Shown: positions 8,934 through 16,706, counted from the stretch's first letter. The stretch: 18,101 nucleotides of DNA from an uncultured Flavobacteriales bacterium (GCA_937974555.1 CALJKR010000028.1:1-18101), one strand, 5' to 3'. The notes: generated from the sequence alone by a model not told the origin. Program-made: numbers and translations.

Positions 8934-9863
8934 ATGAAATTGTTCAACATGAGAAATAAAATAACAGGGTGGCTGATGATCGGCATCAGCGCCCTTTCCC
9001 TCAATGTTTTTGCACAACAAGATCCCCAGTACAGTATGCACTTGTTGAATGGCATGTCTGTGCATCCGGGTTATGCAGGTAGCCTGGGTGGTATTTCTGC
9101 CAACGTGCTATACAGAAACCAATGGACAGGTATGGATGGTGCACCCAAAACGGTTTCTGCCAATGCGCAAATGCGTTACTTCAAAGACCAATTGGGAACA
9201 GGGATTCAGTTTTTTAACGACAAAATTGGTTTGTTCAACCGCGCATCGGTTTCAGTGGCACAGGCTTATCACTTGCGCTTGGATCCATTGACTGTTTCTT
9301 TTGGTTTGCAAACGTCTTATCAGCAATTCTCAGGTAACCTTTCAGAGGCAACTCCAGTAGATGTGACCGATCCAACTTTTGCCAATAATATCTCCAAATC
9401 GATTTTCAATTTTGGTGCTGGGGTGTATGCCTACAGCGATAAGTTCTGGTTTGGTGCTTCTATGCCTTACTTCTTGAAATCCAAATGGAGCGATGGAGTA
9501 GGAACGATTGATCCTTTCTTGGCCAACCATTGGTTTGTATCAGGTGGTGGGGTATTGGATTGGAGCATTTTCCAAATCAAGCCTTCCATGATGATCAAAA
9601 AGTCATCGGCTGCTCCTGTGGCTTTTGAAACAGGTTGTTCCGTCTATGCTTTCTCTAAATTTGGTTTGGGTGTGAACTACAGAATCAAAGATGCCTTGAT
9701 GTTCATCGGTGAGTTTCAAATCAATGATAACTTCCGCTTGGCGTATGGCTTTGAGCATACCACAAGTGGTTTGCGAAGCTTCAACAATGGCACGCACGAG
9801 ATTTTGTTGCGTTACAATTTAAATAATGGTGGTAAAGCAACTTCTTCACCTCGTCTGTTTTAA
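8934..9863 (+). CDS. PorP/SprF-family type IX secretion system outer-membrane protein
   Basis: This 309-residue protein has a signal peptide (hydrophobic segment about 12-26, likely cleavage after VFA27) and then QQDPQYSMHLLNG and PGYAG, the conserved opening of the PorP/SprF family. The rest alternates short amphipathic strands (FGAGVYAYSDKFWFGAS, FGLGVNYRIKDALMFIGEF), as in an outer-membrane beta-barrel, and the protein ends in an aromatic residue. The family includes P. gingivalis PorP and F. johnsoniae SprF; SprF is needed for secretion of the adjacent SprB adhesin. Here it is probably the dedicated partner of the giant protein 6 bp upstream. A second ATG at codon 6 (8949) would leave a shorter but still plausible signal peptide. 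Confidence 0.92.
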   Translation: MKLFNMRNKITGWLMIGISALSLNVFAQQDPQYSMHLLNGMSVHPGYAGSLGGISANVLYRNQWTGMDGAPKTVSANAQMRYFKDQLGTGIQFFNDKIGLFNRASVSVAQAYHLRLDPLTVSFGLQTSYQQFSGNLSEATPVDVTDPTFANNISKSIFNFGAGVYAYSDKFWFGASMPYFLKSKWSDGVGTIDPFLANHWFVSGGGVLDWSIFQIKPSMMIKKSSAAPVAFETGCSVYAFSKFGLGVNYRIKDALMFIGEFQINDNFRLAYGFEHTTSGLRSFNNGTHEILLRYNLNNGGKATSSPRLF

Positions 9864-9874
9864 TTCTGCTAATC

Positions 9875-12109
9875 ATGACAAAGAGAATATTATTTTTTGC
9901 GAGTATCATTTTGATCTACAGTGCGTGTAGCACCAAGATGAATGTTCAAGAAGCCAAGCGTCGTTATGACGCAGGTGAATATGCAGTTGCAGACAGATTG
10001 TATGGTCTAGCGGAGAAAGATGTGCCCGATGCGTCACGCATGCGCGCCCGTTGCAAATACGAAATGAAAGATATCCAAGGGGCGATTCTTTTGTATCAAT
10101 CGGCCGACAAGGCGGGCTTTGAATCTCAAGATTGGTTGAACTATTGCAATGCGTTGCAACAAATCGGCCGTGGTGCTGAGGTGCCAGCTTTGATGCTTCA
10201 GGCGGGGATTACCAACGATACCCTGAATACCATGGTATCCCGAATTCTTCCCAATGTCAATACGGCCAAGGCCAATGACATGGCATGGAATCCAACTGGA
10301 TATGCGTTTTCTCCTGTGGTGATCAACGAGCGTACTTTCTATGTGGGCAATGACCGCAAGGTGAAACACTACCAATCCAATTATGCGGGTGACAACAGTT
10401 CTTACTTGGATATCCGCGACATCAATCCGGCTTTGTCCAAAAAGAATCCGCTTCCCCTCAATAAAATCAATTCTGGAAACCACGATGGTCCTTTGGCCAT
10501 TTCTCCAGATGGTGTAACCATTGTTTTTACACGCAACCAAGGAAACAGTGGATTCAGAAAAAAGGCTGGGGACGGAAAGCCACAGTTGTTCCAAATGACC
10601 AAGAGCAAGGGTAAATGGAGCAAGCCCAAAAAGATGAAATTGTGTACGGACAATTACGCCTACATGCATCCTGCATTTAGTGCCGATGGTTCAAAATTGT
10701 ATTATAGCTCCAACCGCTCTGAAGGCAATGGATACGATGTATTCTATTCTGAAAAGGATTCTTCTGGTTCCTATGGCGCGCCAATCCCCGCAGGCAATGG
10801 GATCAACACTACTGCGGATGAGGTATTCCCAACGGTGGTGGACAATATTCTTTATTTCAGTACCGATGGCAGAGCAGGTTTTGGTGGTCTAGATGTCTAT
10901 GGTTTCGATTTGGCAACCAACAAAATTTTCCATCCTGCAGCTCCAGTCAATTCTCGCCGAGATGATTTTGGTTTGGTGAAAGCCGGTTTCTCCAATTCAT
11001 TGTGGTATATCTCTACCAACCGTCTCAGTGCGGATGGTAAAGATGTGGTGATGAAATTGGAATTCCTTCCAGGTACTTTCTCCAAAGTGCATTTTGTAGA
11101 CACCTTGGCCAACGCCAAGCCGCTGTCTTTTAGAAAAGTGAATGTGAAGACCAATACCATCAAGGATGATCGCGGAAGAAACTACGATACAGACCGTGAC
11201 GGTAGTACCTACATGAACATCGATTCTACCTTGACTTTCAAGTTGGACAGCTTTGAGGTGGCCAACATCAAATCTTTCAAAGCCTTGCCGCTTCCTTTCA
11301 TGGTGGGCAATATGGAAGTTCAGTTGAAGCGCAACTTGTGGCCCAATGGCGCCGCTTCGGATTCTGCGGCTACCGCCAATGGTGGAAAGCCCAAGGATGG
11401 TGGCGAAGGTGCTTTGGGTCCCGATGGCAAGCCGATCCGAAACATCATTGTCAAAGACAATGGTAAGATCGAAGACCGCCAAGACAATCAATACATGAAT
11501 ATCCGTGTGGTGAATGATGAGTATTTGGTTGTGGCTGGGGTTTTCCGCCGTACCGATAAAATTGACGCTTTCATCGCGGAGCTCAGAAACCTCGGTTATG
11601 CCAAGGCCTCTCGCGGCGGTATTCACAATGGGTTGACCTATGTGATTTATGGTTCTTCCAAATCGAAAGAAGATGCGATGACGCTTTTGTTGGATGCACG
11701 CAAACACAACCCCGAAGCTTGGATCAAAAGACAACCGCTGGACATGAGTGCACAAGAGGCAGTTGCGGATATCATCTCTGCGTCTGACTTGAAGCCCATC
11801 GAAGCGATTTTTGTTTCTTCAGAATTGCCAGACAAATCCAAATACTATGTGGCCTTGAATAAAAACAACGTGGCCATTGTTGCCAAAGGTTTCTATGGTC
11901 CACGATGCTTAACCGATCCCGATGCGCAGATTCAAGGAAAGTACATCATGAGTCCTGAAAAAGGATTGGTGCTCGACTTCGGTCAAGGGTTGGTGAAATG
12001 GAAAGCCAAGGTGAACAAAACGGGCAACGTAACCCAAATTTCAGGGGTGATGCCCGGACAAACCAGCACGGTGGTGTTGCAGTTCTTGGCTTCTTTGAAA
12101 GGGATATAG
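9875..12109 (+). CDS. Outer-membrane lipoprotein with TPR-like, PD40 beta-propeller and SPOR regions (T9SS-associated)
   Basis: This 744-residue protein starts with a lipoprotein signal peptide ending SAC18. An alpha-helical TPR-like region follows (about 22-125: AKRRYDAGEYAVADRLYGLA). PD40/WD40-like propeller blades come next (about 200-390), with motifs such as LAISPDGVTIVFTRN, PAFSADGSKLYYSSNR and LYFSTDGRAGFGGLDVY. A low-complexity Gly/Asp linker (about 490-525) leads to a SPOR-like domain (about 541-622: YLVVAGVFRR, AFIAELRNLGYAKAS, TYVIYGS, AWI). The last 110 residues are an unassigned, probably beta-rich region. TPR-PD40 lipoproteins such as PorE usually end in an OmpA-type peptidoglycan-binding domain; none is visible here. 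SPOR domains also bind peptidoglycan, so a wall-anchoring role is inferred. The gene starts 11 bp after the PorP/SprF stop. Confidence 0.82.
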   Translation: MTKRILFFASIILIYSACSTKMNVQEAKRRYDAGEYAVADRLYGLAEKDVPDASRMRARCKYEMKDIQGAILLYQSADKAGFESQDWLNYCNALQQIGRGAEVPALMLQAGITNDTLNTMVSRILPNVNTAKANDMAWNPTGYAFSPVVINERTFYVGNDRKVKHYQSNYAGDNSSYLDIRDINPALSKKNPLPLNKINSGNHDGPLAISPDGVTIVFTRNQGNSGFRKKAGDGKPQLFQMTKSKGKWSKPKKMKLCTDNYAYMHPAFSADGSKLYYSSNRSEGNGYDVFYSEKDSSGSYGAPIPAGNGINTTADEVFPTVVDNILYFSTDGRAGFGGLDVYGFDLATNKIFHPAAPVNSRRDDFGLVKAGFSNSLWYISTNRLSADGKDVVMKLEFLPGTFSKVHFVDTLANAKPLSFRKVNVKTNTIKDDRGRNYDTDRDGSTYMNIDSTLTFKLDSFEVANIKSFKALPLPFMVGNMEVQLKRNLWPNGAASDSAATANGGKPKDGGEGALGPDGKPIRNIIVKDNGKIEDRQDNQYMNIRVVNDEYLVVAGVFRRTDKIDAFIAELRNLGYAKASRGGIHNGLTYVIYGSSKSKEDAMTLLLDARKHNPEAWIKRQPLDMSAQEAVADIISASDLKPIEAIFVSSELPDKSKYYVALNKNNVAIVAKGFYGPRCLTDPDAQIQGKYIMSPEKGLVLDFGQGLVKWKAKVNKTGNVTQISGVMPGQTSTVVLQFLASLKGI

Positions 12110-12110
12110 G

Positions 12111-12740
12111 CTATTTGGCCAAGACGGTTTGGGTGATGTAATCTTGACTCAAATCGCCGCGTGCGGGTGAATACTCGCGACCATAAAAGATAATTTGCAG
12201 GTGGAGCTTATTCCACTTGTCCATCGGAAAAAGACGCTTGGCGTCTTTTTCTGTTTGTTCTACACTCTTGCCATTGGTCAACTTCCATCGGGTCATCAAT
12301 CGATGAATGTGGGTGTCCACCGGGAAGGCAGGCACTCCAAAAGATTGAGCCATGACCACGCTGGCGGTTTTGTGCCCAACACCCGGCAATTCTTCCAATG
12401 CTTCAAAACTTTGAGGAACTTGTCCCTCGTATTTTTCAAGCAAGATTTCAGACAGCCGATGAATGGCTTTGCTCTTGGCGGGCGATAATCCGCATGGGCG
12501 AATGATCTGTTGTATCTCATCTACCGTCAACAAGACCATGTCTTGTGGGGTTTTGGCTTTTTTAAATAGTATCGGGGTAATTTCATTCACCCTTTTGTCC
12601 GTACACTGCGCACTCAACAAAACGGCGATCAAAAGGGTGTAGGGGTCGGTATGATCCAAGGGCACGGGTGTCTCAGGATACAATTTCTCCAATTCCTCCA
12701 CCACGTAGGCTGCGCGGTCTTTTTTCTTCATCATGGCCAT
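12111..12740 (-). CDS. nth: Endonuclease III (DNA glycosylase/AP lyase) lacking the C-terminal Fe-S cysteines
   Basis: This is a 209-residue HhH-GPD glycosylase; E. coli Nth has 211. Visible features are LLSAQCTDKRVN (about 41-52), the helix-hairpin-helix LPGVGHKTA (118-126) with the catalytic Lys124, and VDTHIHR with the catalytic Asp142. It should excise oxidised pyrimidines and nick abasic sites in base-excision repair. The C-terminus, FYGREYSPARGDLSQDY onward, has no cysteine; only Cys46 and Cys83 exist, so the usual [4Fe-4S] cluster cannot form. The start is uncertain: ATG at 12740 overlaps the upstream gene by 10 bp, while ATG at 12734 gives a 4-bp ATGA overlap and a 207-residue protein. 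The stop lies 1 bp from the end of the convergent lipoprotein gene. Confidence 0.93.
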   Translation of the reverse strand: MAMMKKKDRAAYVVEELEKLYPETPVPLDHTDPYTLLIAVLLSAQCTDKRVNEITPILFKKAKTPQDMVLLTVDEIQQIIRPCGLSPAKSKAIHRLSEILLEKYEGQVPQSFEALEELPGVGHKTASVVMAQSFGVPAFPVDTHIHRLMTRWKLTNGKSVEQTEKDAKRLFPMDKWNKLHLQIIFYGREYSPARGDLSQDYITQTVLAK

Positions 12741-13219
12741 TGCAGGCTTTGGGGATGTATTTTGTCCAAGAAATACAAGCTCGTGGTCTTGCCGTTCTTC
12801 CTGAAATTCAAAAGATTTTTTTGATCTTCATAGACGTCCATCAAAACAATGAATTGACAGTCGATGGCCTTGGGTTCGGCCATGGGGAGGCTTTCCAGAT
12901 AATGATAATACACATCACCATCACGCTCAAATCCCAAGTAAATCCACAAAATGGGTTTTCCATCTTGACTGAAAACGGCGTGCTGTTCGATGTATCGGGC
13001 GTATAGCGAATCCAATACCGCCATTTCCCAAGCCTTATGCTGCAAGGTGTCGCCCAATGCCAAATCCCAATCATCGGTAAATACCTTCATCGTCATTTGC
13101 AATCGTCTGCTATCGGGTTTCCATTCAATCAAGGTTTCGCTGAAATGAAAGGTGTGCACAAACTGAAGGGATACAATCCCAACCAACACCAAGCACCAGG
13201 CGTGAAATCTTTTATTCAT
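12731..13219 (-). CDS. DUF6702-like small exported protein of unknown function
   Basis: This 162-residue protein has an N-terminal hydrophobic segment (about 8-22, WCLVLVGIVSLQFVH), read as a signal peptide or membrane anchor. The body starts with HTFHFSETLIEW and contains LQMTMKVFTDDWDLAL, YIEQHAVFSQDGKPI and a C-terminal FRKNGKTTSLYF. This pattern matches, from memory, the Bacteroidota family DUF6702, whose function is unknown. Its stop codon overlaps the start of the endonuclease III gene, so the two are likely cotranscribed, although no functional link is evident. A promoter-like sequence lies immediately upstream in the divergent intergenic region. Confidence 0.75.
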   Translation of the reverse strand: MNKRFHAWCLVLVGIVSLQFVHTFHFSETLIEWKPDSRRLQMTMKVFTDDWDLALGDTLQHKAWEMAVLDSLYARYIEQHAVFSQDGKPILWIYLGFERDGDVYYHYLESLPMAEPKAIDCQFIVLMDVYEDQKNLLNFRKNGKTTSLYFLDKIHPQSLQWP

Positions 13220-13270
13220 GGTTGAAAATTACGTGTTTTTTTATTTCTACAATCCCTTTACTTTTGATCC
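13220..13270. promoter_or_regulatory. Divergent promoter region between the DUF6702-like/nth pair and the nrnA-like operon
   Basis: This 51-bp AT-rich gap separates two outward-facing operons. On the + strand, TACTTTTG (13259-13266) fits the Bacteroidota -7 consensus TAnnTTTG and lies 4 bp before the ATG at 13271; no TTG lies at the usual -33 distance. On the - strand, TAATTTTC (13231-13224) is one base off the consensus, with a TTG (13252-13250) 18 bp upstream, and again lies 4 bp before its ATG. Either transcript would start almost at the start codon. The assignment rests on motifs only. Confidence 0.45.
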
Positions 13271-14287
13271 ATGGCAAGACAATTAACCCAAGCGCAGTTG
13301 GACAAGGTGAAAGAATCCTTGGATGTGGCGAAACATTTTGTGATTTTCTCTCACCAAAGTCCCGACGGAGACGCGGTGGGCTCATCGTTGGGTTTGATGC
13401 ACATTCTCCGTCGTTTGGGAAAGCAGGTCACGGTGGTCTTGCCCGATGCTTTGCCCAGTTATTATCAGTATATTCCGGGTTTTTCGGAAATTGTGTATTA
13501 TGCCAATGAAAAAGAAAGGGCGGAGGCGCTCATTCAATCCGTCGATCATTTTTGTTTTCTGGATTTCAATCACCTGGATCGCATGGGCCAAGCCCTATCG
13601 GGTTTTGTTCAGGCCAATATGAAACCCAGCTGGATGATTGATCACCACCAGCAACCCACGGATGTTTCAGAGATACTTTTCTCTGATGTTTCTTTTACGA
13701 GTACCTCAGAAATGGTGTACCATTTCGCGCAGCAAAACCAATGGATGTCAGCGGTAGATCTTGCTGCGATGACCGCAATGTATACCGGGATAGTTACCGA
13801 TACGGCTTCTTTTCGTTTTCCGGTGGTGACCGCAGAAACCCACAGAATAGTGGCCGATATGATGGACCGTGGTTTGAAACACGCGCCCATTCACCAAGCC
13901 ATTTACGATACCCAAACTGAAAATCGCTTGCGACTAACGGGTTATGCACTGAGCGAAAAGTTGTATGTGGATGCAACGCATGGTTTTGCTTTCATCGCTT
14001 TGTCTGACGAAGAGTTGAATCGTTTTCAGCATCAACCTGGAGATACCGAAGGTTTGGTCAATCAAGCGCTTTCCATGCAGGGCATTCAGGTGGCCGCTTT
14101 TTTCAGAGAGACGCCGGAACGTGACGCTGTCAAATGCAGTTTCCGAAGCAAAGGGGACTGGGATGTCAACGCTTTTGCCCGTGCGCATTGGAATGGGGGT
14201 GGGCATAAGAACGCTGCTGGAGGAAAATTTCATGGTTCGTTGGTGGACGCCATGTCTCAATTCAAAACGCTAATGTCCAAAGGATGA
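13271..14287 (+). CDS. DHH/DHHA1 phosphoesterase, NrnA-like oligoribonuclease/pAp phosphatase
   Basis: This 338-residue protein has the DHH-family motifs in order: FSHQSPDGDAVGSSL (26-40), LDFNHLDR, the signature DHH at 124-126 (MIDHHQQP), a TGIVTDTASFRF motif, and the C-terminal DHHA1 motif GGGHKNAAGG (309-318). The set and length fit bacterial NrnA-like enzymes, which bind Mn2+ and degrade short oligoribonucleotides and/or 3'-phosphoadenosine 5'-phosphate in the cytoplasm. The start is well fixed because the next in-frame Met lies beyond the first metal-binding motif. It is the first gene of a five-gene operon and overlaps the next by 4 bp (ATGA). Confidence 0.92.
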   Translation: MARQLTQAQLDKVKESLDVAKHFVIFSHQSPDGDAVGSSLGLMHILRRLGKQVTVVLPDALPSYYQYIPGFSEIVYYANEKERAEALIQSVDHFCFLDFNHLDRMGQALSGFVQANMKPSWMIDHHQQPTDVSEILFSDVSFTSTSEMVYHFAQQNQWMSAVDLAAMTAMYTGIVTDTASFRFPVVTAETHRIVADMMDRGLKHAPIHQAIYDTQTENRLRLTGYALSEKLYVDATHGFAFIALSDEELNRFQHQPGDTEGLVNQALSMQGIQVAAFFRETPERDAVKCSFRSKGDWDVNAFARAHWNGGGHKNAAGGKFHGSLVDAMSQFKTLMSKG

Positions 14288-14808
14288 AAAAGATCAATGT
14301 AATCTCAGGTGTTTTGTTTTTTTGCTTCGCGATGTTTGCCGCTTGCGATGACAATGGTCAAGAAAATTTGCCAAGCGACGCGGAAATTCAAGCGGAATTG
14401 CTCCAAATGAATCAAGCCAAGAGCAAAGAAGAAAGCGACTCTATCGCACATTATATTCAAAAGAAAGGTTGGTCCATGACCACCCTCAAAAACGGCATTC
14501 GCTATCAGATGATAGAAGCGGGTAAAGGGGACTCTGTGAAGATGGGTGAAACCATCACCGTGGCTTACAAGGTTTTTTTACTCAATGACCAGTTGTGCTA
14601 CGAGTCAACGCCTGCCGATCCTGTTTCGTTCAAAGTAGGCGAGGACCACATTGAATCGGGTATTCATGAAGTGGTGCGCAATAGCAGAAAAGGCGATCGA
14701 ATCCGCATCATTCTCCCATCCATTTTGGCCTTTGGATTTACAGGCGACAACAACAAGATTCCAGGTGATAGTCCTTTGTGTTACGAGCTGTTCATTTTAA
14801 ACCGATGA
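14284..14808 (+). CDS. FKBP-type peptidyl-prolyl isomerase-like lipoprotein (GldI-like class)
   Basis: This 174-residue protein has a lipoprotein signal peptide ending in MFAAC, with Cys21 as the likely lipidated residue. It then has a charged, probably helical stretch (about 30-58), and an FKBP fold from about 60 to the end: LKNGIRYQMIEAGKGDSVKMG, ITVAYKVFLLNDQLCYES, GIHEVVRNSRKGDRIRIILPS and IPGDSPLCYELFIL. Bacteroidota encode several such lipoproteins, among them the gliding protein GldI. The usual catalytic-pocket segment DGTVFDSS reads NDQLCYES here, so isomerase activity may be weak or lost and a chaperone role is possible. Both ends overlap neighbouring genes by 4 bp, which suggests coupled translation. 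Confidence 0.85.
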   Translation: MKKINVISGVLFFCFAMFAACDDNGQENLPSDAEIQAELLQMNQAKSKEESDSIAHYIQKKGWSMTTLKNGIRYQMIEAGKGDSVKMGETITVAYKVFLLNDQLCYESTPADPVSFKVGEDHIESGIHEVVRNSRKGDRIRIILPSILAFGFTGDNNKIPGDSPLCYELFILNR

Positions 14809-15632
14809 GATTTTTTTTGCTCTGCATATCGGTGATGCTGGGGGCAGTGCAATGCACACCCAAAAGCGATTTGCCTTTCGGTGAGCGATTGATCAAATTT
14901 GGACCCAACGATGCTCCAGAATTAAAAACCGCGCATGCCGCCCTGGCCATGCAATACAGACTCAATGAAGATGAGCAGGTCATCGACAGTGCTTGGGTTT
15001 ATTACTTTCCTTCCATCACCGCACCCGCCAACGATTGGATGGCGCGTGTGTATGCGCTCAAGCAAGGCGAACGTAGACGATGGGATTTTTCCGATGCGAT
15101 GCAAGTCGATACCCTTTTGGCAAAGTCCACCGGTGAGGTAGCTTATGTCGATGTTGAAATCGTCCATTGTTTTAGTGATGCGGTCGCTTTGGGCAACCAT
15201 TGGATGGATCGCGCCCAAACGCACGATTGGGAAGAGGCGGAGATTGTCAAGTGGTTTGATGCAACGGCGCATTATGAAAAGAGAAAGGGGCTCAAGTGGA
15301 AAAAGTATGAAGTGCCCAATGCAGGGCTGCCTTTAAAGAAGGGTGATCATGTTCGAACGTGCATTACCGCTCAGTTGCTCAATGGCAAGAAATTGGGTTC
15401 GCCCATCTGGGTGGATGCCACTGTTGGGATGCCGGATCAATGGATTCCCGCGCTTCAATGGGTGATTCCCCATCTTTGTGATGGAGATTCCGTTCAGGTT
15501 ATCGCATCGTCTACTTATTGTTTTGGAGAGAGCGGAAGTGTGGGATTGAAAATTCCTCCAACCGTTCCCATAATTTTTCAAATCGGTGTGCATGTGACAC
15601 CTGTTTCTGTTGTAACCTTGCGCCATGATTGA
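14805..15632 (+). CDS. Second FKBP-like lipoprotein, divergent
   Basis: This start gives 275 residues and an ATGA overlap with the previous gene; the longer frame from 14778 adds nine residues ahead of an obvious signal peptide. The N-terminus, MRFFLLCISVMLGAVQC, looks like a lipoprotein signal with a loose lipobox (Q before the Cys). The C-terminal third (about 180-268) has the outline of an FKBP domain: LKKGDHVRTCITAQLLNGKK, a CDGDSVQVIASSTYCFGESG stretch and LKIPPTVPIIFQIGV. A second, more degenerate FKBP-like half may occupy residues 30-130. Active-site residues are not conserved, so isomerase activity is doubtful. It is probably a paralogue of the gene just upstream and overlaps the next gene by 8 bp. 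Confidence 0.7.
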   Translation: MRFFLLCISVMLGAVQCTPKSDLPFGERLIKFGPNDAPELKTAHAALAMQYRLNEDEQVIDSAWVYYFPSITAPANDWMARVYALKQGERRRWDFSDAMQVDTLLAKSTGEVAYVDVEIVHCFSDAVALGNHWMDRAQTHDWEEAEIVKWFDATAHYEKRKGLKWKKYEVPNAGLPLKKGDHVRTCITAQLLNGKKLGSPIWVDATVGMPDQWIPALQWVIPHLCDGDSVQVIASSTYCFGESGSVGLKIPPTVPIIFQIGVHVTPVSVVTLRHD

Positions 15633-16200
15633 CTTAAGTCCCAGCAGTGAGCAAGTGCCTGAAAGAGGAAGTGTTCTGTTGTCTGAACCTTTCATCGAAG
15701 ATCCTTTTTTCAAACGCACTGTCGTTTTGTTGTGTGAGCACAACGAAGAAGGAAGTTTTGGGTTTGTATTAAACAACTACATCGACATTGAGCTCGATCA
15801 AATTGTGGACGAGTTTCCGCATGTGCCTTATTCCATCAGTGTTGGCGGTCCTGTAAAGAATACCAATCTTTTTTACATCCATACACTAGGCGATTTGATT
15901 CCAGAGAGTGTCATGATCATGGACGGACTTTATTTTGGTGGCGATTTTGAAATCCTGAAAGCCAAGTTGATTGCGGGAGAGATAGAATGGTCGGCGGTTC
16001 GGTTTTTCATCGGATACAGCGGATGGTCTGCCAAGCAGTTGGAGGGCGAATTGAAAGAGAAAAGTTGGTTTGTCACCAAAGTCAACAAGAAGACACTCAT
16101 GAGCACCGAGGACAAGGACTTGTGGAAGTCCATCATGAAAAAATTGGGACCCAAGGGCAAGCTCATTGCCAACTTACCCGTAGATCCAGAATTGAATTAG
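15625..16200 (+). CDS. YqgE/AlgH family protein (UPF0301)
   Basis: This 191-residue protein has the family pattern throughout: RGSVLLSEPFIEDPFFKRTVVLLCEHNEEGSFGFVLN (about 14-50), the VGGPV motif (about 73-77), a LYFGGDFE segment and FFIGYSGWSAKQLEGEL (about 127-144). The length fits the usual 180-200 residues. Members are soluble proteins without a settled biochemical function; AlgH was linked to alginate regulation in Pseudomonas. Nothing nearby suggests polysaccharide synthesis. The ATG lies inside the end of the FKBP-like gene (8-bp overlap), so expression is probably coupled to the operon. Confidence 0.93.
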   Translation: MIDLSPSSEQVPERGSVLLSEPFIEDPFFKRTVVLLCEHNEEGSFGFVLNNYIDIELDQIVDEFPHVPYSISVGGPVKNTNLFYIHTLGDLIPESVMIMDGLYFGGDFEILKAKLIAGEIEWSAVRFFIGYSGWSAKQLEGELKEKSWFVTKVNKKTLMSTEDKDLWKSIMKKLGPKGKLIANLPVDPELN

Positions 16201-16203
16201 AGA

Positions 16204-16611
16204 ATGAAAGCCTATCAACCCGAGATCAGATTTGTGGACATGGACGCCATGGGCCACGTCAACAATTCCGTTTATTTTACTTATTTGGAGCAAGCCCGCA
16301 TCGATTTTTTCAAGCAGTTGCGTTATGAGAAATGGGATTGGGTAGAAGAAGGCGTGGTGGTAGCCAAGAACGAGTTGAATTACATGATGCCCGTTTTTTA
16401 CGGAGACGACATACACATTGAAACCCATTGCAGTCATTTGGGCACCAAGAGTTTGACCTTGACCTCCAGCGTCATCCGTGTAGTAGGAGAGAAGCGTGAG
16501 TTGTGTGCGCAGGGGCATTGTGTATTGGTATGTTTCAATCACAAGATTCAGCAATCCCAGGAAGTCCCCATGGCTTGGCGCAGAATCTTGGAAGAGCAGA
16601 TGACCAAATAG
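16204..16611 (+). CDS. Hotdog-fold acyl-CoA thioesterase (4HBT/YbgC-like)
   Basis: This 135-residue protein has the 4-hydroxybenzoyl-CoA thioesterase signature near its N-terminus: RFVDMDAMGHVNNSVYFTYL (9-28), with Asp14 in the usual catalytic position, followed by EQARIDFF. Later strands (VVVAKNELNYMMPVFYGDDIHIET) match the hotdog fold. It should hydrolyse a small acyl-CoA thioester in the cytoplasm; the substrate cannot be read from the sequence. It starts 3 bp after the YqgE stop and is the last gene of the operon. Confidence 0.9.
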   Translation: MKAYQPEIRFVDMDAMGHVNNSVYFTYLEQARIDFFKQLRYEKWDWVEEGVVVAKNELNYMMPVFYGDDIHIETHCSHLGTKSLTLTSSVIRVVGEKRELCAQGHCVLVCFNHKIQQSQEVPMAWRRILEEQMTK

Positions 16612-16693
16612 GCATTCAAAATATTTTCACTTTTTTTTACAAAACCATTGCAACATTGGCCAGCCATTTGCGTTGAAAGAGTATCTAGGTTAT

Positions 16694-16706
16694 ACTCAGT
16701 CTGAGT
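16694..16706. repeat. Perfect inverted repeat ACTCAG-T-CTGAGT
   Basis: Two 6-bp arms flank a single central base. Extending outward to 10-bp arms keeps 8 of 10 pairings. It lies 83 bp after the thioesterase stop and 21 bp before the terminator stem. It could be an operator-like site or a small hairpin in the 3' untranslated RNA; the sequence does not decide. Confidence 0.5.

Noticed and set aside
10034..10669. - strand open frame of 211 codons
   Set aside because: It is antisense to the same lipoprotein gene and has no recognisable motif or plausible signal context.
10997..11755. - strand open frame of 252 codons
   Set aside because: It lies opposite the PD40-SPOR lipoprotein, whose + strand translation has clear domains; the antisense translation shows none.
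9875..12109. Calling the third T9SS gene porE
   Set aside because: It shares the TPR and PD40 parts, but the OmpA-type C-terminal domain is not visible and a SPOR-like domain is present, so the symbol would overstate the match.
12100..12135. Bidirectional terminator between the convergent lipoprotein and nth genes
   Set aside because: Only weak arms (CCAA/TTGG) can be found and there is no T-run; the genes end 1 bp apart, leaving no room for a standard hairpin.
13222..13509. 95-codon + strand frame overlapping the phosphoesterase start
   Set aside because: It runs out of frame through the well-supported DHH gene, and its translation has no motif.
14778..14804. Upstream ATG giving the second FKBP-like protein nine extra residues
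   Set aside because: The extra residues precede a complete lipoprotein signal peptide, whereas the ATG at 14805 gives a 4-bp ATGA overlap like that of the preceding gene pair.
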